From: Chitinophagaceae bacterium
GTDB lineage: Bacteria; Bacteroidota; Bacteroidia; Chitinophagales; Chitinophagaceae
Direction: 5' to 3'
NCBI GenBank assembly: GCA_003456175.1
Contig: DMPB01000121.1
Span: forward strand, 1,169 to 6,653
DNA: 5,485 nucleotides
Under the pieces are notes generated by a model that had not been told where the DNA came from, did no database searches, and saw only the letters and a program-made list of their open reading frames with translations. A program made the position numbers and the translations under genes. Every line of letters begins with the position of its first letter. Within the stretch, counting starts at the first letter, position 1. Shown here piece by piece: positions 1-5,485 of this stretch.

Positions 1-1664
1 CTTACGGCGGGGATAGTGATGGTATTATCTTGAATTCCGCCCATTTGAACCGGCGTGTTAGAAGTATTAATAACAATAACCCCAATAGCACCAGCATTTT
101 GTGCAAAAAGTACTTTTTCTGCAAAGGAGCAAGTACCGCCTGCAGCTATCAATGCTATTTTACCCGTAAGGGAATTATTAGGTGCATTACATGCTAAGTT
201 GGTGGTGCCAGCAGCATTATCGCGAAATAGTACCACTTCGCCAGTTACCGGCCCCGTGGTGGAGAGTTTATTAGCTGTGCTGATATTACCTTCAACAGAA
301 GTTAGAAAGCCGCGTATATTTTGTGGTGCACTTACGTAAGTAATTTTGCCTGCCACTGCACTCCATAAAAACATTTGCATTCTTCCACGTGTGCCATCGG
401 CTGGAGTGCTGAAATTGGCATTGTTAGTACCGCTGCCATCTTGTGCATCGGCAATTACGGCATCGTTACCATTACCCCCACGGCTTAGGTTATTGGTTTG
501 AAAGTTACCCGCTGCTTCTGTAAAGCCGTATAAGTAACTGATATCGTGCATCAAATTATTCCAAACGAATAAATTGGTGATGGCAAACTGCTGGTTTACG
601 CCACCCGTAACCGGATGCAATGCAAAGTTGGGATTGTAATTAAAGCTTAAGTTAGGCGAAGCTGTGGTAGATGCACCAGGAATGCCGAATGTATTGTTGT
701 TATTATCTCTATCTTCTTGAGCATACACGTTGTTACCTCTAGTAATTTCGTAGTTGATTGTGCCATCGCTATGCCAGCCTAAAGTGGTTGCATTACTCCC
801 TGCAGGGCTTAAGTTCCAAGGATTACTTACTTGTGTAGGATTACCGCCAAAGTGTTCAGGACTTTCTGCGGGATAAGGTATTACTGTATAACTCGCATTT
901 GTACCAATATTATTCACACTCCGGAGTGATGATGGCATATTCCACGGCTTGTGATGATGCTGCAAAGCATTTTTTGCTGCTACTACATTCAGCTTACTAA
1001 ATTGTTGTTGATACTCAGGATGCTCCCAACTGCAATACACTGTAAAGTTATCTTTACCAATGAGTGCTCCAGTAGTAGCATCGATACGCATTAACCAATG
1101 ATCGGCTGTAGTAACTGGAGCTAATTCTACTAACCAGCTTAAGCGTAAGGTACCATCGTCCATTTTAGAGTATATGGGTTGTACCAATATATCGTGCTGT
1201 GCAACATTAGCCTTGTTGAAGCGTATGAGCTTTCCATTATCGCTAATAGCAGTTGGCACAATATTAGCACCTGGTAGCTGTAAGTGTTCCATAGCCTTTC
1301 GCAATGCATCTGAAGCACTTAGTGCAACATTGTTATTCGCCACACGTGCACTCACTTTTGGCAACCAAGTACCACTTTTGTTCAACAACTTATCGTTTCT
1401 AAATGCCATCACGAGCATTTGATTGTGGATACCTATCCCCCTGTATGTTTGTCGTACATACAACATGGTAACTTGCTCTGGCGTAGTATACATATCTGTT
1501 ACTTCAAGCTGGTTGATATCGCCAGGAAGTAAATTCAGTGCAGCCAGATTTTTCTGCATCAAATCGTAAGCAGCCTTTGTGTTAGCAACTTCTTGCGCCT
1601 GCAGTTGGCCGATGCTTAGGCATAGTGTTGTTAATAACACTACGTAGTAGTTAAACTTTCTCAT
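1..1664 (-). CDS. Secreted M36 (fungalysin-type) zinc metallopeptidase with inserted PA domain, 3' end beyond the window
   Basis: Partial gene: 554 codons are visible with no stop, and the C-terminus lies beyond the left edge. It should encode an exported endopeptidase made as a zymogen. Residues 1-23 form a type I signal peptide (MRKFNYYVV start, hydrophobic core, LQA|QE cleavage site). Residues about 30-95 match the FTP propeptide, with the hallmark YVRQTYRGIGIHN at 69-81. The propeptide continues to about 205 (LSWLVEL 175-181; RIDATTG 193-199). The M36 catalytic domain begins near 295, with GWHSDG (296-301), TRGNNVYA (308-315), FVWNNLMHDISYLYGF (366-381), AAGNF (384-388), NDAVIADAQDGSG (400-412), NNANF (414-418) and RMQMFLW (428-434). 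A PA domain is inserted from about 445 onward (GKIALIAAGGTCSF, 501-514; GAIGVIVINT, 525-534), with cysteines 492 and 512 likely paired. The HExxH zinc motif, which follows the PA insertion in such proteins, is not in view, so activity cannot be judged. The start at 1664 is chosen because it is the only Met before the signal peptide. Many Bacteroidota homologues end in a type IX secretion sorting domain; that would lie outside. The family call is firm; substrate and export route are inferred. Confidence 0.93.
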   Translation of the reverse strand, partial: MRKFNYYVVLLTTLCLSIGQLQAQEVANTKAAYDLMQKNLAALNLLPGDINQLEVTDMYTTPEQVTMLYVRQTYRGIGIHNQMLVMAFRNDKLLNKSGTWLPKVSARVANNNVALSASDALRKAMEHLQLPGANIVPTAISDNGKLIRFNKANVAQHDILVQPIYSKMDDGTLRLSWLVELAPVTTADHWLMRIDATTGALIGKDNFTVYCSWEHPEYQQQFSKLNVVAAKNALQHHHKPWNMPSSLRSVNNIGTNASYTVIPYPAESPEHFGGNPTQVSNPWNLSPAGSNATTLGWHSDGTINYEITRGNNVYAQEDRDNNNNTFGIPGASTTASPNLSFNYNPNFALHPVTGGVNQQFAITNLFVWNNLMHDISYLYGFTEAAGNFQTNNLSRGGNGNDAVIADAQDGSGTNNANFSTPADGTRGRMQMFLWSAVAGKITYVSAPQNIRGFLTSVEGNISTANKLSTTGPVTGEVVLFRDNAAGTTNLACNAPNNSLTGKIALIAAGGTCSFAEKVLFAQNAGAIGVIVINTSNTPVQMGGIQDNTITIPAV

Positions 1665-1683
1665 GGTTTTCAGATGCAGTGAA

Positions 1684-1706
1684 AATATTGAAACAAATTC
1701 AATATT
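1684..1706 (-). repeat. Perfect 9-bp inverted repeat in the leader of the M36 peptidase gene
   Basis: The arms AATATTGAA (1684-1692) and TTCAATATT (1698-1706) are exact reverse complements around a 5-base spacer. The element ends 19 bases before the peptidase start codon. It could be a binding site for a dimeric regulator or, if transcribed, a weak AT-rich hairpin in the 5' leader. The symmetry is seen directly; any regulatory role is inference. Confidence 0.45.
1694..1701 (-). promoter_or_regulatory. Weak candidate -7 promoter element for the M36 peptidase gene
   Basis: On the minus strand this reads TGAATTTG, one mismatch from the Bacteroidota -7 consensus TAnnTTTG. It lies inside the inverted repeat, about 30 bases before the start codon, which would leave a short leader. 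No convincing -33 TTG box is seen at the usual distance upstream. A promoter is expected somewhere between the terminator and the gene, but this exact placement is tentative. Confidence 0.22.
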
Positions 1707-1793
1707 AACGCCAGTTAGTTTGATTTGGTTTTGATTTTTCGAAAAGATTAAACAAAGACGCCCCTTGCTGCCTTGCTAGTATTTATCAGCAAT

Positions 1794-1819
1794 AAAAAAA
1801 GCCACCTTTCGGTGGCTTT
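1794..1819 (-). terminator. Rho-independent terminator downstream of rpoB
   Basis: Read on the minus strand, the stem GCCACC / GGTGGC (1816-1811 with 1806-1801) closes a GAAA tetraloop of the stable GNRA type. A run of seven T (1800-1794) follows directly, and three A-T pairs extend the base of the stem. It starts 59 bases after the rpoB stop codon. The T-run lies on the minus-strand side, so it ends transcription coming from rpoB. The mirrored strand has only a three-T tail, so it is not a good bidirectional terminator. It separates rpoB from the peptidase gene. Confidence 0.9.
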
Positions 1820-1834
1820 ATGGTTGTATCTTTT

Positions 1835-1861
1835 CCTTGCGGTAAATGATTTACCGTAAGG
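1835..1861 (-). repeat. Imperfect 12-bp hairpin just after the rpoB stop codon
   Basis: The arms 1835-1846 (CCTTGCGGTAAA) and 1850-1861 (TTTACCGTAAGG) pair at 11 of 12 positions around a 3-base centre. The odd position (1839 with 1857) is an A-C mismatch in the minus-strand transcript but a G-U wobble in a plus-strand transcript. No T-run follows on either strand, so it is not a classical terminator. It may protect the rpoB mRNA 3' end, help the terminator 15 bases further on, or be a protein-binding palindrome. The structure is seen; its role is unknown. Confidence 0.5.
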
Positions 1862-1878
1862 TTATTAAAACAAATCTG

Positions 1879-4800
1879 TTAATCGAACTTAAGGTCTAAC
1901 CCTAAGCCTCTTAATTCATGCATTAATACGTTGAACGATTCTGGCACGCCAGCACGTGGAATGTTATCGCCTTTAACGATAGCTTCATACGTTTTGGCAC
2001 GACCAATAATATCATCAGACTTAATGGTTAATAATTCTTGTAAGATGTTAGATGCACCATAAGCTTCAAGTGCCCATACCTCCATCTCACCAAAACGCTG
2101 ACCACCAAACTGAGCTTTACCACCCAACGGTTGCTGTGTGATTAAGCTATATGGACCGATAGAATGAGCGTGCATTTTATCGTCAACCATGTGGTGTAGC
2201 TTAATCATGTAAATCACACCTACGGTTGCTTTTTGGTGGAAACGTTCGCCTGTTTCACCATCATATAGGTACGTGTGACCCATGTGTGGTATTTCGGCAT
2301 CTTTACAGTATTGTGCAATTTCGTCTACTGAAGCACCGTCGAAGATTGGCGTTGCAAATTTCACACCCAGCTTCTTACCAGTCCAACCTAAGATAGTTTC
2401 GTAGATCTGACCCAAGTTCATACGAGAAGGTACACCTAGTGGGTTTAATACGATATCAACAGGAGTACCATCTTCTAAGAATGGCATATCCTCGGCACGT
2501 ACTATTTTAGCAACAATACCTTTGTTACCGTGGCGACCCGCCATTTTATCACCCACCTTTAACTTACGTTTTACCGCAAGGTAGACTTTGGCTAGCTTCA
2601 ATACACCAGCTGGCAATTCATCACCAATAGAGATGTTGAATTTCTCACGCTTATAACGACCAAGTTCTTCGTTGTACTTGATGGTGTAGTTGTGCAACAA
2701 GGTATTGATTAAATCGTCGGTAGCAGCATCACCTGTCCAACCCAACGGATTAACATTCATGTAATCGATCGTACTCAAGTTCTTTTGATTGAACTTGGCG
2801 CCCTTACCAATTAACACTTCACCGAAGTTGTTGCTTACACCTGCAGAAGCCTTGGTACTAAGAAGTGTCATTAATTTATCTAATAACAAACTCTTTAATT
2901 CTTCGGCATTCTTTTCGTGAATCTTTTCTACCTTCTCTAGTTGTGCTTTTTCACGCACTTTAGAGTTCTTATCTTTTTTAGCTCTTTGGAAAAGTTTCTT
3001 ATCAATCACAACACCTTCTACACCGTTTGGTGCTTTCAGTGATGCATCTTTAGCATCGCCGGCTTTATCACCGAAAATGGCACGTAACAACTTTTCTTCA
3101 GGCGTTGGATCGCTTTCACCTTTTGGTGTGATCTTACCAATCATGATATCGCCTTCGCGAATCACAGCACCGATACGAACAATACCGTTTTCATCTAAAT
3201 CTTTCGTTGCTTCTTCAGAAACGTTAGGAATATCTGGTGTAAGTTCTTCTTCACCCAACTTCGTATCACGAACTTCTAACTCATATTCTTCGATATGGAT
3301 AGAAGTGAATAAATCTTCACGAACTACTTTCTCGTTGATTACAATCGCATCTTCAAAGTTGTAACCCTTCCAAGGCATGAATGCTACTTGTAGGTTACGA
3401 CCTAATGCTAATTCGCCATCTTTCGTTGCGTAGCCTTCGGTTAAGAAATCGCCTTTCTTCACTTCTTGGCCTTTCTTAACGGCAGGACGAAGTGTAATAC
3501 TTGTGCTTTGGTTGGTTTTAATGAACTTAGTAAGCTTGTACACTTTTAAGTCGTCGCTAAAACTAACCAAGCGATCCATATCGTTACGATCATAACGCAC
3601 ATGAATTTCGCGAGCATCTACAAACTCAATCACACCATCGCCTTCAGCATGTATTTGAATACGAGCATCACGGGCAGCTTTACCTTCTAATCCTGTACCT
3701 ACAATTGGGTTTTCAGGACGAATTAATGGTACTGCCTGACGTTGCATGTTCGAGCCCATCAAAGCACGGTTGGCATCATCATGCTCTAAGAACGGAATTA
3801 ATGAAGCACTCAAACCAACAATTTGGTTAGGAGCAACATCCATCCACTCAACTTCATTCTTTTCTAATATTGGGAAGTCGCCAGTTTGACGGCTAACAAT
3901 TCTATCTTCTACGAAAGAACCATCCGCATTTACGGCAACGTTACTTTGTGCAATTTTTGCAGTATCTTCTTCTTCGGCGCTGAGGTAAGTAAGTTCATTT
4001 AAATTCACTTTACCATCATCTACCTTACGATAGGGCGTTTCAATGAAGCCCATTTCGTTGATTTTAGCATGCACACAAAGTGTTGAAATCAAACCGATGT
4101 TTGGACCTTCTGGCGTTTCAATAGTACAAAGGCGACCATAGTGACTATAGTGTACGTCACGCACTTCAAAGCCTGCACGCTCACGACTTAAACCACCGGG
4201 GCCTAATGCCGAAATACGACGCTTGTGGGTAATCTCAGAAAGCGGGTTGGTTTGGTCTAAGAATTGCGATAACTGAGAAGTACCAAAGAAAGAGTTGATT
4301 ACAGAAGAAAGTGTTCTAGCATTAATCAAGTCTACTGGCGTGAATACTTCGTTATCACGAACGTTCATACGCTCACGAATAGTACGAGCCATACGAGCTA
4401 AACCTACGCCGAACTGAGCATACAATTGCTCACCTACAGTACGTACACGACGATTGCTTAAGTGATCAATATCATCAATTTCGGCCTTTGCATTCGTTAA
4501 ACGAACCAAGTATTTGATGATCTCAATGATATCTTGCTTGGTTAACACTTTCTTATCAAGAGGTAACTCTAAGCCAAGTTTGCGGTTAATCTTGTAACGA
4601 CCAACTTCACCTAAGTCGTAACGCTTGTCGCTAAAGAATAATTTATCAATAATACCACGAGCAGTTTCGTTATCAGGAGCATCAGCACCGCGTAGTTGAC
4701 GGTAAATATGCTGAACCGCTTCTAACTCGCTGTTAGAGGTATCTTTATTTAATGTATTGTAAATGATTGCGTAATCGCCACCAACATCTTCACGCTGTAA

Positions 4801-5485
4801 GAAAACACTCTTTACATCCATCTCACTAATCATATCTACCGCATCTTCATCCAAAACGGTATCGCGTTCCATTACAATTTCGTTACGCTCAATGCTTACA
4901 ACTTCACCAGTGTCTTCATCAACGAAATCTTCTACCCAAGTACGAAGTACACGAGCAGCTAATTTTTTGCCAACATGTTCAGCCAATGTTTTCTTATCGG
5001 CTTTCACCTCAATGGCCATGCCGAAAAGCTCAAGAATATCTTTATCGGTTTCAAAACCAATTGAACGTAATAAAGTGGTTACAGGGAATTTCTTCTTACG
5101 GTCGATGTACGCATACATCACGTTGTTGATATCTGTAGCAAATTCCATCCATGCGCCTTTGAAAGGAATCACACGGGCAGAATAGATCTTTGTACCGTTG
5201 GGGTGAATAGACTGGCCAAAGAATACACCAGGTGAACGGTGTAACTGGCTTACCACAACACGCTCAGCACCGTTGATCACAAAGGTACCACGTGGGGTCA
5301 TGTAAGGAATGTTTCCGAGGAACACATCCTGTACAATGGTTTGGAAATCTACGTGCTCTTCATCGTTACAGCTCAAACGCAGTTTCGCCTTAAGGGGAAC
5401 AGCGTAAGTAAGTCCACGCTCCATACACTCTTCAATGGTGTAACGTGGTGGATCGATGAAGTAGTCGAGGAATTCCAGTACGAAG
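1879..5485 (-). CDS. rpoB: DNA-directed RNA polymerase subunit beta, N-terminus beyond the window
   Basis: RpoB forms, with RpoC, the active centre of RNA polymerase and holds the rifampicin-binding pocket. Here 1202 codons, counting one split at the edge, run to the TAA at 1879-1881; the first ~65 residues lie off the right edge. The ATG at 5422-5424 is internal, since the frame stays open upstream as [20 protein letters not shown], which is conserved RpoB sequence. Recognisable blocks in order are: [19 protein letters not shown] in the protrusion; the rifampicin region [20 protein letters not shown] to LGPGG at 4192-4275; [17 protein letters not shown] at 3346-3360, matching E. coli E813/D814; [12 protein letters not shown] at about 2518-2553, matching the K1065 region; and KMHAHS, with the histidine matching E. 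coli H1237 at 2170-2172. The C-terminal clamp-contact segment [20 protein letters not shown] and [21 protein letters not shown] are intact. A Lys/Glu-rich, probably helical stretch lies at about 2878-3005. No frameshift or loss of a key residue is seen. Rifampicin-contact positions (D516, H526, R529, S531 in E. coli numbering) are the sensitive type. A terminator follows, and rpoC is not adjacent. Confidence 0.98.
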   Translation of the reverse strand, partial: FVLEFLDYFIDPPRYTIEECMERGLTYAVPLKAKLRLSCNDEEHVDFQTIVQDVFLGNIPYMTPRGTFVINGAERVVVSQLHRSPGVFFGQSIHPNGTKIYSARVIPFKGAWMEFATDINNVMYAYIDRKKKFPVTTLLRSIGFETDKDILELFGMAIEVKADKKTLAEHVGKKLAARVLRTWVEDFVDEDTGEVVSIERNEIVMERDTVLDEDAVDMISEMDVKSVFLQREDVGGDYAIIYNTLNKDTSNSELEAVQHIYRQLRGADAPDNETARGIIDKLFFSDKRYDLGEVGRYKINRKLGLELPLDKKVLTKQDIIEIIKYLVRLTNAKAEIDDIDHLSNRRVRTVGEQLYAQFGVGLARMARTIRERMNVRDNEVFTPVDLINARTLSSVINSFFGTSQLSQFLDQTNPLSEITHKRRISALGPGGLSRERAGFEVRDVHYSHYGRLCTIETPEGPNIGLISTLCVHAKINEMGFIETPYRKVDDGKVNLNELTYLSAEEEDTAKIAQSNVAVNADGSFVEDRIVSRQTGDFPILEKNEVEWMDVAPNQIVGLSASLIPFLEHDDANRALMGSNMQRQAVPLIRPENPIVGTGLEGKAARDARIQIHAEGDGVIEFVDAREIHVRYDRNDMDRLVSFSDDLKVYKLTKFIKTNQSTSITLRPAVKKGQEVKKGDFLTEGYATKDGELALGRNLQVAFMPWKGYNFEDAIVINEKVVREDLFTSIHIEEYELEVRDTKLGEEELTPDIPNVSEEATKDLDENGIVRIGAVIREGDIMIGKITPKGESDPTPEEKLLRAIFGDKAGDAKDASLKAPNGVEGVVIDKKLFQRAKKDKNSKVREKAQLEKVEKIHEKNAEELKSLLLDKLMTLLSTKASAGVSNNFGEVLIGKGAKFNQKNLSTIDYMNVNPLGWTGDAATDDLINTLLHNYTIKYNEELGRYKREKFNISIGDELPAGVLKLAKVYLAVKRKLKVGDKMAGRHGNKGIVAKIVRAEDMPFLEDGTPVDIVLNPLGVPSRMNLGQIYETILGWTGKKLGVKFATPIFDGASVDEIAQYCKDAEIPHMGHTYLYDGETGERFHQKATVGVIYMIKLHHMVDDKMHAHSIGPYSLITQQPLGGKAQFGGQRFGEMEVWALEAYGASNILQELLTIKSDDIIGRAKTYEAIVKGDNIPRAGVPESFNVLMHELRGLGLDLKFD

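Noticed and set aside
55..339. Plus-strand open frame opposite the peptidase gene
   Set aside because: It is antisense to the PA domain coding sequence, whose frame on the minus strand is clearly conserved. The plus-strand translation resembles no known family.
1174..1422. Plus-strand open frame opposite the peptidase propeptide region
   Set aside because: It is the antisense shadow of the FTP/propeptide coding region, with no recognisable domain.
1763..1777. Short direct repeat CCTTGCT twice, one base apart, with a further CCTTGC at 1835
   Set aside because: It is too short and too few copies to support a repeat array or regulatory site.
3077..3364. Plus-strand open frame inside rpoB
   Set aside because: It is antisense to highly conserved RpoB sequence. 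Its serine-rich composition is typical of a reverse-frame shadow.
4192..4284. Leucine and threonine where E. coli RpoB has M515 and N518, as possible rifampicin-resistance changes
   Set aside because: To my knowledge these residues are normal for Bacteroidota RpoB. The main resistance positions keep the sensitive residues.
4892..5185. Second plus-strand open frame inside rpoB
   Set aside because: It is antisense to conserved RpoB with no family resemblance.
5422..5424. ATG as a possible start of rpoB
   Set aside because: The frame is open upstream to the window edge and encodes conserved RpoB residues ([10 protein letters not shown]), so this Met is internal.

Overview
The window comes from a member of the Bacteroidota. 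The strongest evidence is the RpoB protein: its visible N-terminal stretch ([20 protein letters not shown]), the spacing of its insertions and its C-terminus match the RpoB of that phylum. The moderately AT-rich composition, an A-rich translation start without a clear Shine-Dalgarno sequence, and a secreted M36 peptidase also fit. A Chitinophagaceae-like or related lineage is plausible, but the window alone does not prove it.

Layout, all on the minus strand and so read from right to left. (1) Positions 5485 to 1879 hold most of rpoB, the beta subunit of RNA polymerase; about 65 N-terminal residues lie beyond the right edge. (2) Positions 1878 to 1665 are a 214-base intergenic region. It contains an imperfect hairpin just after the rpoB stop, then a strong intrinsic terminator, then a leader with a perfect AT-rich inverted repeat just before the next gene. 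(3) Positions 1664 to 1 hold the N-terminal 554 codons of a secreted M36 (fungalysin-type) metallopeptidase. It shows a signal peptide, an FTP propeptide, the start of the catalytic domain and an inserted PA domain; the gene runs off the left edge before the zinc-binding motif.

The two genes are not functionally linked. rpoB is core transcription machinery. The peptidase is an accessory exported enzyme, probably a separate transcription unit because a good terminator lies between them. The notable point is what is missing: rpoC, which normally follows rpoB directly, is not next to it here. I see no mobile element, CRISPR array, RNA gene or novel multi-gene system. Apart from the rpoB downstream context, this is an ordinary region.
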